A stretch of DNA of 64,000 bases from Koleobacter methoxysyntrophicus (GTDB lineage Bacteria > Bacillota > Thermosediminibacteria > Koleobacterales > Koleobacteraceae), in assembly GCF_017301615.1 (NCBI RefSeq), contig NZ_CP059066.1:1020001-1084000 (forward strand), given 5' to 3'. Positions 47,475 to 56,064 of this stretch are shown piece after piece. The first letter of the stretch is position 1; every line of letters starts with the position of its first letter. The position numbers and the translations under genes were made by a program. The notes below the pieces were generated by a model. That model worked only from the letters and a program-made list of their open reading frames with translations, made no database searches and was not told the origin of the DNA.

Positions 47475-47538
47475 GACCCTAATTTCAAGGGTTATAAAAT
47501 CTTAAAATCCTTGGTATAAAAAGATTTGAGAAAAAAGA

Positions 47539-47613
47539 AGGATTCCCTCCCCTTGGTGTCGTAGGTAGTAGTTGAAAAAACATAAACCCAAAACCCACAA
47601 AGGAGGGAATCCT
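47539..47613 (+). promoter_or_regulatory. Inverted repeat masking the ribosome site of a transposase
   Basis: AGGATTCCCTCC (47539-47550) is the exact complement of GGAGGGAATCCT (47602-47613), which contains the Shine-Dalgarno of the transposase starting at 47619. A transcript entering from outside would fold and hide the site, while a transcript started inside would not, as is known for several IS elements. Confidence 0.6.
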
Positions 47614-47618
47614 AGGTT

Positions 47619-48870
47619 ATGTTTCGACAACCACTACGCAATTTCCTTCTAGGTTTTTTATTGAACTTCTGCTTGAAAATTTTTCTTGTTGCCTCAAAAC
47701 ATTTTAAAGTTGATATTGAACCTTATACTGATAAGCCTTCAGGCTATAAAACTCTATCTCCTCTCAAAGACCCTTTACCTGTTGTTGAGGAAAAAAGAGT
47801 TAAAAAAGATTTTAAATCAATCCTTTCTGAAGCTCGTGCTAAAGGGAATTCTATTTCTCCTGTTAGACGCATTAAGCCTCTTAATGTGGATGTCGATGAA
47901 TGCCCTGTATGTGGTGCTCCTGCAGCTTATTTATGCAGTTTCGGTAAAGATCCTGAAGGTTATCAGAAACTCCAGTGCAAGGTCTGTAAACACCAGTGGG
48001 CACCTGAAAAGCCTGTTCCTAAAAAGAAATACCCTACTTATCGCTGCCCTTTCTGTGGTTATGCTCTATGGAAAAATTTCTTGATTTTCAAGTGCCGTAA
48101 TGATAACTGCCCTAAATGGGTTAAACAGCACCGTAGATATCGCTTCAGAGCCTTTGATTTCGACCCTGAGAAGCTTAAATGTGCTTCCCTGACTAATGCA
48201 CCGGTTAACCTTGCTAAAAGCCATTTCGGGCCTTTTCTGATTGCTCAGGCTGTTAATTTGTATATCAGCCTCGGGTTGTCTTTAAGACAGGCTGCTTTTG
48301 CTATAAAGCAGTTCTGGGAGGTTCGGGTCTCCTATGAAACTATTCAATCCTGGGTGGTTTCTTTGGCTGCTTATCTTGCTCCTTTGGTTAAGTTATTTCC
48401 TCTTCCTCTGTCAGGTATTGTTGTGATTGATGTAGTGATGCTAAAGCTGCTTTTGCTATTCTTAAGGAAGTCGTTGACCGGTATGGTAAGCGTGAGTTTA
48501 TTCTCGTCACTGATAAGGCTCCTATCTATGATATTGCGGTTCAGGCTGCTTACTCTTTTTTCGGTGTTGTATACGTCATCGCCCTGTAATTGGGTTTACT
48601 CCTGATGGTGACTGGCATACTTATAGACCGTATAAAAACCGCCTGGAACGCTTATTTGGCTCTTATAAGGCTCATTATAAACGGCATAAGTCTTTTGGCT
48701 CTTTTGATGGTGCTGTGGCTCATGCCCTGCTTTTTCAGCTCTTCTACAATCATTTGAAACCTCATGCCGCTTTTGATAATAGGCCGCCTCTACCCCTTAA
48801 GGATAACAGGGGTAAACTGATTGATAACTGGGCAAATCTGATTCGGTGGTTCGTTGATTACGCTGCTTAA
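47619..48870 (+). pseudogene. DDE-type transposase with N-terminal zinc ribbons, broken by a deletion and a frameshift
   Basis: The first ~270 residues are intact: two zinc-ribbon segments (CPVCGAPAAYLC, CKVCKHQW, CPFCGYALW) and a helix region ending PLSGIVVID with the first catalytic Asp. Then the frame jumps and part of the core is missing. The +1-shifted frame from ~48435 reads DAKAAFAILKEVVDRYGK and LVTDKAPIYDIAV (second Asp). A second shift near 48578 leads to RPYKNRLERLFGSYKAHY (Glu region) and ends at 48870. The style recalls IS6/IS240-like transposases, but I am not sure of the family. It cannot make an active protein. Confidence 0.8.
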
Positions 48871-48912
48871 GTGGGATTGGGTCTGGCTATTTTCTTGATT
48901 GCCTGACGGGTT

Positions 48913-48960
48913 CTGTCAAGGGCCAGCGCTAGCTGGGGCGATAGCCTTTACCCTTGACAG
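48913..48960 (+). terminator. Strong hairpin after the DDE transposase remnant
   Basis: A perfect 10-bp stem, CTGTCAAGGG (48913-48922) with CCCTTGACAG (48951-48960), encloses a small CCAGC/GCTGG stem-loop. There is no long T-run, so it may be a transposon terminal structure rather than a terminator. Confidence 0.4.
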
Positions 48961-48999
48961 GTTCCGGAAGGTAATCTATACTGGTTTTGAACCAATCCT

Positions 49000-49150
49000 T
49001 TACCCCAGGGTATTGTATGCTTTTTGGGCTTCTTCAAAGAGTGTTTGCTGCTCTATTATTCTGTCTTGTTTTTGATATGTTCGCTTGGTTTGTCAGCTAC
49101 TGCCTCTTGATTCCGGTTTTTGGGGGATCCTCATACTTTGTCTGACGCAA
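49000..49150 (-). pseudogene. Relic of a ~50-residue gene of a mobile element
   Basis: After GGGGAGG on the minus strand, a TTG opens MRQTKYEDPPKTGIKRQ, then a TAG; a shifted frame continues IIEQQTLFEEAQKAYNTLG to TAA at 49000. The broken pieces look like one former small protein, which I do not recognise. Its first 70 bases recur, inverted, before dnaB at 55979. Confidence 0.4.
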
Positions 49151-49152
49151 CC
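49083..49152 (-). repeat. 70-bp dispersed repeat, copy A
   Basis: The complement of this segment matches 55979-56048 at 62 of 70 positions without gaps; seven of the eight differences are transitions. It includes the ribosome site and start of the small relic gene. Confidence 0.85.
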
Positions 49153-49207
49153 TCCCCGCTGTATTTGATTATACACCAATCTTGCCTTGTTGCATTTAAT
49201 TTTACAG
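49153..49207 (-). mobile_element. Orphan IS30-like terminal sequence
   Basis: The sequence from TTTGATTATACACCAAT to TTGTTGCATTTAATTTTACA matches the right end of the intact IS30 (31755-31836) except for an internal gap of about 40 bases. No IS30 transposase accompanies it. It is a scar of another IS30-type element or of a recombination between copies. Confidence 0.7.
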
Positions 49208-49226
49208 TGAACCGTCTAACCGTCTA

Positions 49227-50893
49227 GGGTGCGATTAAATATTTTGTAACATAATTTACCAAAAGTACTGAACAAACAACAATAAAAAAGGTATGATGTT
49301 ATCAGAACTATACCTTTGAGGGGGTTTTGGTAACATGAGTAAAAAAGAAAAGTCCATTAAGGAAATCGAAAAACAAATACTGGATGAACTAGGAGAAGAA
49401 ATACGAGAACTTAGGAAACAAGGGAAACTATATCTGTTTGAGAAGGCCATGGGCCACGCAATGGAGAAATTTAAAAAAGCTGTAAAACGAAGGTCAGAGG
49501 AAGAAATAGAAGAGTATAACAATGAAGGTACTTTAAAAAAAACTGTCCAAAATGCGGACGAGAAACAAGAGTAGCTAATTACGATGAGAAAATTGGAATA
49601 CTAACAAAGTATGGGAAAATTAACATACATCGTAATTATTACTTCTGCCGTTATTGTCATAAAGGATTTGCTCCCATAGACGATGAAATTGGGTTATTGG
49701 GAGAGCATAAAGTAACGATGGAAATGGCGGACTTAATAACTTATGCAGGGCAGGTAGCGATGTCCTTTGAGAAGGCATCGGAAATGATAGAGAAGTTCAC
49801 AGGGATAGAGGTAAGTGGAAGCCTGATAAGGTCGGTAACCGAGGAAACCGGAGAAAAGGTATTCAAACAGGACATGGCAAGGGCAGAGGAGTCGTATAAG
49901 AAGCCTGAGATAGCAACCCCACAGGTATTAGACAGGTATAAAAAAGAAGGTGTCCTGTATATTTTTACAGATGGTTCTACTGTTAACACGACATTAAAAG
50001 ATAAAAACGGGTCGAGCTGGCGGGAAATGAAACTGGGGCTTGTATTTTGGGATGGAGATAGTATCAGCAGGAAAGATGGGAAAAAGATTATCACAAAGAA
50101 AGAATATGTATCTTTCTTTGGAGGAGTCGAGGAATTTAAAAAGTTATTGTTTGACGCAGCGGCCAGAGCCGGTTACGGAAAAATCCGTCAGGTAGTGTTT
50201 ATCGGGGACGGGTCGCATTGGATTTGGAACATGTGCAATGAATTGTTTCCGGATGCGGTACAGATACTTGATTATTACCATTTAAGTGAGAATGTGCATG
50301 CATTTGCGAGATATCTTTATCCTGACAATGAAGTAAAGATGAAAGGCTGGGTGAACGATATACTGGATAAGATAGACGAAGGTCTTATAGATGAAGTTTT
50401 GGCAAGTCTTCCCGATTTAAAAGATGTAAAGCTTCCTGTGCAGGTACCAAACCTTAAAGTATATATTGAGAATAATCGTGGGCGGATCGATTATCGGCGT
50501 TATAGGCTAAGAGGATATTGTATAGGGAGTGGAGCGATAGAAAGCGGGCACAAACTGGTGATACATCAACGGATGAAGCAATCCGGTATGCGGTGGAGCA
50601 TATCCGGAGGTCAGTATGTAGCGGCTTTGAGGGCAAAATATGCAAGTAATCAGTGGGATAAGGTAAGAGCGGCTATTGGGTTGTAAAACACGTATTAAAT
50701 ATAATGCATAATACACTTTATAAAAAAACAACTGTGTTTGTAGGTCTTAATAGAAGATAAAAACTGGAAAATACATAAGATGAACCTTGTTAAAAACAGT
50801 AGTTAACAAGGCTTAAGTTACTATTGCTATTATTATTTATGTCAATAAATGTTAATTTATGTAGTTATTGTTACAAAAACAAAAACTGCACCC
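49227..50893 (+). mobile_element. ISLre2/ISKra4-type insertion sequence, about 1.67 kb
   Basis: Terminal inverted repeats of 24 bases: GGGTGCGATTAAATATTTTG and so on at 49227-49250 against 50870-50893, agreeing at both ends (GGGTGC outside, TTTTGTAAC inside) with differences in the middle. Flanking 9-mers AACCGTCTA and AATTGTCTA agree at seven positions, a possible decayed target duplication. The element lies just 17 bp upstream of the rpsF -35 box. Confidence 0.8.
49335..50686 (+). CDS. UPF0236/ISLre2-type transposase, read through a -1 frameshift at an A8 run
   Basis: Frame one (49335-49574) encodes 79 residues with a helical Glu/Lys-rich start (KEIEKQILDELGEEI). At TTAAAAAAAACTG (A8 at 49535-49542) a -1 shift continues into CPKCGRETRVANYDEK and YYFCRYCHKGFAPID (zinc ribbon). 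It then joins the long frame holding LLGEHKVTMEMADLI, VLYIFTDGSTVNTT (first Asp), VVFIGDGSHWIWNM (second Asp) and GSGAIESGHKLVIHQR (Glu). The total is about 450 residues. All catalytic residues are present; whether the shift is programmed or a mutation is open. Confidence 0.8.
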
Positions 50894-50909
50894 AATTGTC
50901 TACTTTTTG

Positions 50910-50938
50910 TTGAATTTACCCCTGTATAATGCTATAAT
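50910..50938 (+). promoter_or_regulatory. Promoter of rpsF-ssb-rpsR
   Basis: TTGAAT (50910-50915), a 17-bp spacer and TATAAT (50933-50938). It starts 17 bp after the IS end, so the insertion left it intact. Confidence 0.75.
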
Positions 50939-50944
50939 ATAAAC

Positions 50945-50995
50945 TTGAAATCCCTGCTCTATGACACCATAGGGCCGCTAGTCCAAGGGGAGGAG
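50945..50995 (+). promoter_or_regulatory. Possible S6:S18-binding leader of the rpsF mRNA
   Basis: The leader contains CTATGACACCATAG (5-bp stem) followed by GGGCCGCTAG and then the ribosome site GGGGAGGAGGTG. Leaders of rpsF operons in many bacteria carry a conserved hairpin with a CCG element that binds S6:S18 and represses translation. The position fits; I could not verify the fold. Confidence 0.4.
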
Positions 50996-51003
50996 GTGAA
51001 AAG

Positions 51004-51291
51004 ATGAGGAATTACGAAACCCTGTTCATAATTGATCCAAATCTTGATGAAGAAGCGATAAAGAACCTGATTGAAAAGTTCAAAGGATTAATAGAAACAA
51101 ATGGCGGAGAGATAACCAATCTGGACGAATGGGGAAAGAGAAGGCTTGCTTATAAGGTTGAAAACCTTACAGAGGGGTACTATGTGCTTATTAACTTCAA
51201 AGGTGAGCCGGCCGTAGCTCAGGACCTGGAAAGGGTCTTCAAGATTACCGACGGGATAGTAAAATACCTCATTATCAGGAATGAAGAATAA
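51004..51291 (+). CDS. rpsF: Small ribosomal subunit protein bS6
   Basis: The 95 residues start [19 protein letters not shown] and include [28 protein letters not shown], the standard bS6 body; binds 16S rRNA with bS18. The ATG at 51004 follows GGGGAGGAGGTG. First gene of the rpsF-ssb-rpsR unit. Confidence 0.98.
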   Translation: MRNYETLFIIDPNLDEEAIKNLIEKFKGLIETNGGEITNLDEWGKRRLAYKVENLTEGYYVLINFKGEPAVAQDLERVFKITDGIVKYLIIRNEE

Positions 51292-51312
51292 AAATTATTT
51301 GAGGTGAATAAA

Positions 51313-51717
51313 ATGAATAAGGTTATATTGATCGGCAGGTTGACAAGGGATCCCGAATTAAGGTATCTGACCAGTGGAGCAGCTGTTGCTACCTTTACCA
51401 TTGCCGTAGACAGACCATTTACAAATCAGCAGGGAGAAAGGGAGACCGACTTTATAAAGATAGTTACATGGAGGAAGCTTGCCGAAAACTGTGCAAACAA
51501 TCTCAATAAAGGAAGGCTTGTGGGGGTTTCCGGCAGACTTCAGATAAGGTCATATGAAGGCGAGGACGGGCAGAGGCGGTGGGTTACCGAAGTAGTGGCA
51601 GATGAGGTTCAATTCTTAGACTGGCCCAAGGACAGGAGTGGAGGCTTTGATTCCAACGAATATGAAGATTTCGGTTCTGACCCGGGAGGGGAACCTTCAG
51701 ATGACCTGCCGTTTTAA
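51313..51717 (+). CDS. ssb: Single-stranded DNA-binding protein
   Basis: The 134-residue SSB has an OB fold ([55 protein letters not shown]) and an acidic tail ending DDLPF that recruits partner proteins. The ATG at 51313 has GAGGTG upstream; a GTG three codons earlier overlaps that site. It lies between rpsF and rpsR as in Bacillus. Confidence 0.97.
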   Translation: MNKVILIGRLTRDPELRYLTSGAAVATFTIAVDRPFTNQQGERETDFIKIVTWRKLAENCANNLNKGRLVGVSGRLQIRSYEGEDGQRRWVTEVVADEVQFLDWPKDRSGGFDSNEYEDFGSDPGGEPSDDLPF

Positions 51718-51740
51718 ACTGAATGAGGAGGGTTGGATGA

Positions 51741-51971
51741 ATGAAATCGAATAGAGGTCGCAGAAACAAAAAGAAGATATGCAATTTCTGTATAGATAAC
51801 ATCGATAGAATAGATTATAAAGATATCAGCAGGTTGCGCAGGTACATCACCGAAAGGGGAAAAATCCTTCCAAGAAGGGTTACCGGCAATTGTGCACGCC
51901 ATCAAAGACAGTTAACTACGGCTATTAAAAGGGCAAGGAATATAGCACTTTTACCCTTTACAGCGGAGTAA
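51741..51971 (+). CDS. rpsR: Small ribosomal subunit protein bS18
   Basis: The 76 residues contain [34 protein letters not shown] and [20 protein letters not shown], the bS18 signature. A CxxC and a further Cys suggest the zinc-binding form. A terminator follows. Confidence 0.98.
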   Translation: MKSNRGRRNKKKICNFCIDNIDRIDYKDISRLRRYITERGKILPRRVTGNCARHQRQLTTAIKRARNIALLPFTAE

Positions 51972-51974
51972 TTT

Positions 51975-52006
51975 AAGAGAGGGTCTGGTTGCCCTCTCTT
52001 TATTTT
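51975..52006 (+). terminator. Rho-independent terminator after rpsR
   Basis: AAGAGAGGG (51975-51983) pairs with CCCTCTCTT (51992-52000), followed by TATTTTT. Confidence 0.92.
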
Positions 52007-52106
52007 TCACGAGAATGTAATTTTTATTATATGGAGGATATCGATTTTATTTGAAGAATATATACTTAACACCAGATGCTTAATATTATGAATGAGGGGG
52101 ATCTAT

Positions 52107-52433
52107 ATGGTACCCTTTGATGAAGAACTCGACATCACAAGGAACATAAAAATGATTGAATGGTTGAAAACCGAGCTTTTGGGAGGGGTTTCTTCCCTAT
52201 TCAAAGTTATGCTTGGAGGAAGCAGAGAAGGTATTCTTGATATCCTCTGCAATATTATAATGGTTTCCTATCTCCTGGGTAAAAGGCTGGGTTTGAACTT
52301 TGCACGAATAGATTTGCAGATGGAGAACAAAATAAGGTTGAATATTGACAGAGGGCATGAAGCCGAAAAGTGGTACGGGGACCTTACAGAACTGGCCCAA
52401 TACCTGGAAAGAAATAGAGGGAAAAGCCACTAG
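52107..52433 (+). CDS. MazG-like family protein
   Basis: A 108-residue helical protein matching the MazG-like group that precedes yybS/gdpP in clostridia (TRNIKMIEWLKTELLGGVSSL, ILDILCNIIMVSYLLGKRLG). True MazG enzymes hydrolyse NTPs using a set of Glu/Asp residues; that set is not clearly complete here, so activity is unknown. The ATG at 52107 follows GAGGGGG; an upstream ATG in the same frame overlaps that site. Confidence 0.75.
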   Translation: MVPFDEELDITRNIKMIEWLKTELLGGVSSLFKVMLGGSREGILDILCNIIMVSYLLGKRLGLNFARIDLQMENKIRLNIDRGHEAEKWYGDLTELAQYLERNRGKSH

Positions 52434-52474
52434 AATCGCCTATCAATTGAATACTGAATAAGGGAGGGGACGTT

Positions 52475-53434
52475 TTGACCCAGAATTTCACTAAAACCAG
52501 ATCTATCGTTGAGGGAGCACTCCTTTCGGCAATAACGGTGCTTTTAAGCATTGCCAGCATATATTTGCCTGTGCTGGGAATACTGGCAACCTTTATATGG
52601 CCGGTGCCCATAATCCTCTTGGGTATAAGGCACGGCATAAAAACCAGCATTATGGCAACTATAGTTTCAGGGCTCATAGTAGCTATGATATCGGAGCCCC
52701 TTCAGGCTGTAACCATAATCATCGGGTTCGGACTGACGGGTATAGCCCTCGGCTACGCCATCAGGAGGGATTTTTCTCCCGGCGCCACAATGGCTATAGG
52801 GACGGTAGCCTCCACCGTTTCCAAGGTGATAATTATAGGAATTTCAATGATTGTACTGAATATCAATCCCATTAAGCTCCAGATGGATGTTCTAATAGAA
52901 GCCGTTGATAAGGCTGCAGAATTTTACTCCTCCATTGGTATAGATACGGAACGCATTAAACCGATTATAAATGCCTTTCATGATATGGCAAAGGTCTTTC
53001 ATTTAATAATCCCGGGTATGCTGCTTACGGCATCCATAGCAGACACATTTTTGAATTTCACCGTTGCACGCCTGGTGCTCAAAAAGCTAGGACACAGGGT
53101 AAGAAATTTTCCGCCCTTTATATACTGGCAATTCCCGCCATATACCGTTGCCCTGTTTCTAACAGGTATAATTATGGCGATGCTGTATAATTATTATCCG
53201 GTTGAGGCTTTTAAGACCATAGGGATGAATTTTGCTATCTTTTTTCCGTATGTGTTTATTCTTCAGGGCCTTTCCCTTCTCGGGTTCTATTTAAACAAAA
53301 TAAAGGTTTCAAAGATTCTCAGGGGCCTAATAGTATTTATGGTAATTATGACCCCTTTCTTTACCCAGGTCCTTATGTGGGCGGGGATGCTGGAGATATT
53401 GTTTAATTTCAGAAAGCTAAAAAGGGAACCCTAA
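52475..53434 (+). CDS. DUF2232 membrane protein (YybS family)
   Basis: A 319-residue membrane protein with about eight hydrophobic segments (for example LLSAITVLLSIASIYLPVLGILATF and a C-terminal VFMVIMTPFFTQVL). The family lies upstream of gdpP in Firmicutes and resembles ECF S-component-like folds; function not established. TTG at 52475 after GGGAGGGG. Confidence 0.85.
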   Translation: MTQNFTKTRSIVEGALLSAITVLLSIASIYLPVLGILATFIWPVPIILLGIRHGIKTSIMATIVSGLIVAMISEPLQAVTIIIGFGLTGIALGYAIRRDFSPGATMAIGTVASTVSKVIIIGISMIVLNINPIKLQMDVLIEAVDKAAEFYSSIGIDTERIKPIINAFHDMAKVFHLIIPGMLLTASIADTFLNFTVARLVLKKLGHRVRNFPPFIYWQFPPYTVALFLTGIIMAMLYNYYPVEAFKTIGMNFAIFFPYVFILQGLSLLGFYLNKIKVSKILRGLIVFMVIMTPFFTQVLMWAGMLEILFNFRKLKREP

Positions 53435-53458
53435 TTTCCGATAAGAGGAGAGTAAATT

Positions 53459-55492
53459 ATGAGCAATAAATTTGCAAAAGGGTTTATAAGCTACAATGCA
53501 AGGATATATTTGCTGATAATTTTCATCCTTATAGTCCTTCTCTCTTATTACAACTGGCGCATGTCCATTATGGGTGCAATAATACTTTTGAGCCTGATAT
53601 ACTACAACTGGGAGACCAACAGAAGAAGAAGGATCGAATGGGAAAATTATGTTGAAAGGCTTATAAAAACCGCCGATACCGCTTCTTTAAATGCCGTCAT
53701 AAACCTGCCTATAGGAATGGTTATTCTGGATATGAGCGGTATAATCCGGTGGTATAATCCTTATTTCAGTAAAATTTTTTCCAACGATGAATCTGAGGCC
53801 GATTCCCTGAAGGCCAAAGGGGATGATATTCTTGACCAGGATATAAAGCAGTTTTTACCCAACCTAAACATTGATATGATTTTAAAAGAACAGGGCCAGG
53901 AGAGCGCCGAAGTGGGGGTAGGCAAAAGGGTATATAAGGTTATAGGAAGGGTCCTGAAGAACAGGGGCCGGCTGCAGGATTCCAGATACTTAATAGCCCT
54001 TTACTGGCAGGATATAACTTCACTAAAAGAACTGCAGAGGGAATATGCCCTAGAAAGGGACGTGATTGCATATATTCAGGTGGATAATTATGAAGAGGTC
54101 ATGCAGAGCACAGAGGACGCCAGCAAACCCCTTGTGGCGGCTGAAATAGAAAGGAATCTCAGGGAATGGGCACAGCAGCTGAAGGGTTTGTTAACCAAAT
54201 TTGCCGAGGATAAGTACATATTGATGTTTAAAAAACGTTATTTTGAAGCATTAACGAAGGAAAAATTCGGCATCCTGGATAGATTCCGTGAAATCAGGGT
54301 GGGAAATGGGATCCCAATAACCCTGAGCATAGGCGTCGGTCTTGAGGGTCAGACTATATCTGAAACAGCGGTATTTGCTCACAGAGCCCTGGATTTGGCC
54401 CTTGGCCGCGGCGGTGACCAGGCGGCAGTAAAGATGAGAGACAGGGTTTCATTCTATGGAGGAAAAAGCAAAGCCGTAGAGAAGAGGACTAAGGTCAAGG
54501 CCAGGGTGATTGCCCATGCTCTGAGGGAATTGATAGAAGGTGCCGACAATATACTTGTAATGGCCCACGATGTACCGGATATGGATGCCCTCGGGGCGGC
54601 GGTAGGTATGATTAAAGCCGGAAAGGTTGTTGGAAAAGAAGCATATTTCCTGTATCAGGATACCAACCCATCGCTTCATGAATTTGTCGATCTGCTAAGA
54701 CAGGACAGGGAATACGAAGAAGCCATGATATCCGAAGAAAGGGCGCTCAAGATTATAAACCCGGGTACCCTTCTTATAATAGTTGATACTCACAAGCCCA
54801 GTTTTGTAGCCAGCAGGGAAGTTCTAAGTAAAGTGGATAAGATAGTTGTAATTGACCACCACAGGAGGAGTGAGGAGTTCATCGAAAACCCGCTGCTGGT
54901 CTATCTTGAACCCTATGCATCCTCTACATGCGAACTGGTTACAGAGGCCCTACAGTACCTGGATGATGATATAAAGATGAAGGAAATAGAGGCTACAGCC
55001 CTCCTTGCCGGGATAATAATGGATACTCAGAATTTCTCCTTTAAAACTGGAGTGAGAACCTTTGAGGCAGCTTCATTTTTAAGAAGGGCGGGGGCTGACC
55101 CTACTATTATACACCAGCTCTTTCAGGAGGACATAGAGTCAATCATAAACAGGGCCGAGGCAATAAGAAATGCAAAAATACTATATAACAGCATTGCAGT
55201 ATCCATTTTCCCAAAGAAAATGAAGAACTGCTATCTAATAGCAGCTCAGGGTGCTAATGCCCTTTTAAATGTAAAGAATGTGACGGCATCTTTTGTTATC
55301 TGTGAAGCAGACAGGGGTGTTGTGATAAGCGGGCGTTCCCTGGGGAAAATCAACGTTCAGGTCATACTAGAAAAACTGGGGGGAGGAGGCCACCTGACTG
55401 TGGCAGGTGCCCAGCTTAACGGTATAGGACCTGAAGAGGCCTTTGAAGAGCTGAAAAAGGCTATCGAAGAATATATGGAGGAAGGTGAATAG
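53459..55492 (+). CDS. gdpP: Cyclic-di-AMP phosphodiesterase GdpP
   Basis: Hydrolyses c-di-AMP to pApA, controlling potassium and turgor balance. The 677 residues have two N-terminal transmembrane helices (~14-50), a PAS-like domain (~75-160), a degenerate GGDEF domain (~170-300) and DHH/DHHA1 domains. The DHH motifs are [17 protein letters not shown] (~365), [11 protein letters not shown] (~440), [12 protein letters not shown] (~468) and [13 protein letters not shown] (~640). All metal-binding residues look present. ATG at 53459 after AGAGGAGAG; rplI follows 3 bp later. Confidence 0.96.
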   Translation: MSNKFAKGFISYNARIYLLIIFILIVLLSYYNWRMSIMGAIILLSLIYYNWETNRRRRIEWENYVERLIKTADTASLNAVINLPIGMVILDMSGIIRWYNPYFSKIFSNDESEADSLKAKGDDILDQDIKQFLPNLNIDMILKEQGQESAEVGVGKRVYKVIGRVLKNRGRLQDSRYLIALYWQDITSLKELQREYALERDVIAYIQVDNYEEVMQSTEDASKPLVAAEIERNLREWAQQLKGLLTKFAEDKYILMFKKRYFEALTKEKFGILDRFREIRVGNGIPITLSIGVGLEGQTISETAVFAHRALDLALGRGGDQAAVKMRDRVSFYGGKSKAVEKRTKVKARVIAHALRELIEGADNILVMAHDVPDMDALGAAVGMIKAGKVVGKEAYFLYQDTNPSLHEFVDLLRQDREYEEAMISEERALKIINPGTLLIIVDTHKPSFVASREVLSKVDKIVVIDHHRRSEEFIENPLLVYLEPYASSTCELVTEALQYLDDDIKMKEIEATALLAGIIMDTQNFSFKTGVRTFEAASFLRRAGADPTIIHQLFQEDIESIINRAEAIRNAKILYNSIAVSIFPKKMKNCYLIAAQGANALLNVKNVTASFVICEADRGVVISGRSLGKINVQVILEKLGGGGHLTVAGAQLNGIGPEEAFEELKKAIEEYMEEGE

Positions 55493-55495
55493 CTT

Positions 55496-55948
55496 ATGGA
55501 TGTTATCCTTCAAAAGGATGTAAAGAATTTAGGTTCAAAAGGTGATGTGGTAAAGGTTGCGGAAGGATATGGAAGAAATTACCTTATACCGAAGGGCCTG
55601 GCCATTGAAGCCACTGATAAGAATATGGCAGAACTGAAGATGAAAAAGAAACAGCAGAAGAAAAGGGAAGAACGGGAGCTTCAGGAGGCGCAAAATATAG
55701 CCAGAAAAATAGATGACAAAAGGCTGGTCCTGAAGGTTAAGGCCGGTGAAAAGGGCAGGTTATTCGGTTCTATTACAACTAAAGATATAGCTGAAAAGAT
55801 ACAGAGCGATTACGGGGTTGAACTTGACAAAAGAAAGATCGAATTAGCTCAGCCTATAAGGACCCTGGGTAATTACCGGGTAGAGATTAAGATTCATCCG
55901 GGGGTTATCGCTACCCTCAATGTGGTGGTAGAAAAACAGGATGAATAA
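55496..55948 (+). CDS. rplI: Large ribosomal subunit protein bL9
   Basis: The 150 residues start MDVILQKDVKNLGSKGDVVKV and GYGRNYLIPKGLA (N-terminal rRNA-binding domain), then a long helix rich in Lys/Glu and the C-terminal domain (KIHPGVIATLNVVVE). Coupled to gdpP, followed by dnaB, a conserved order. Confidence 0.98.
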   Translation: MDVILQKDVKNLGSKGDVVKVAEGYGRNYLIPKGLAIEATDKNMAELKMKKKQQKKREERELQEAQNIARKIDDKRLVLKVKAGEKGRLFGSITTKDIAEKIQSDYGVELDKRKIELAQPIRTLGNYRVEIKIHPGVIATLNVVVEKQDE

Positions 55949-55978
55949 AAAGGTCTGGGGAATTTACAGCAGATGGTA

Positions 55979-56048
55979 GGTTGCGTCAGATAAAGTATTA
56001 GGATTCCCCAAAAACTGGAATCAAAAGACAGCAGCTAACAAACCAAGC
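55979..56048 (+). repeat. 70-bp dispersed repeat, copy B (rplI-dnaB gap)
   Basis: Matches the complement of 49083-49152 at 62 of 70 positions. It fills most of the rplI-dnaB gap and ends 16 bp before the dnaB start. A frame like that of copy A (RQIKY, stop, SPKTGIKRQQLTNQA) is visible but closed by TAG. Confidence 0.85.
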
Positions 56049-56064
56049 AGAGGGGGGAATGGGT

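Noticed and set aside
47619-48605. The 328-residue frame as an intact transposase
   Set aside because: Its last ~55 residues are out of frame; the real continuation with catalytic residues lies in two other frames, so it is a pseudogene.
48913-48960. Clover-like hairpin as a tRNA
   Set aside because: The stem is perfect but there is no anticodon arm, T-loop GTTCGA box or CCA-type acceptor; no tRNA was found anywhere in the window.
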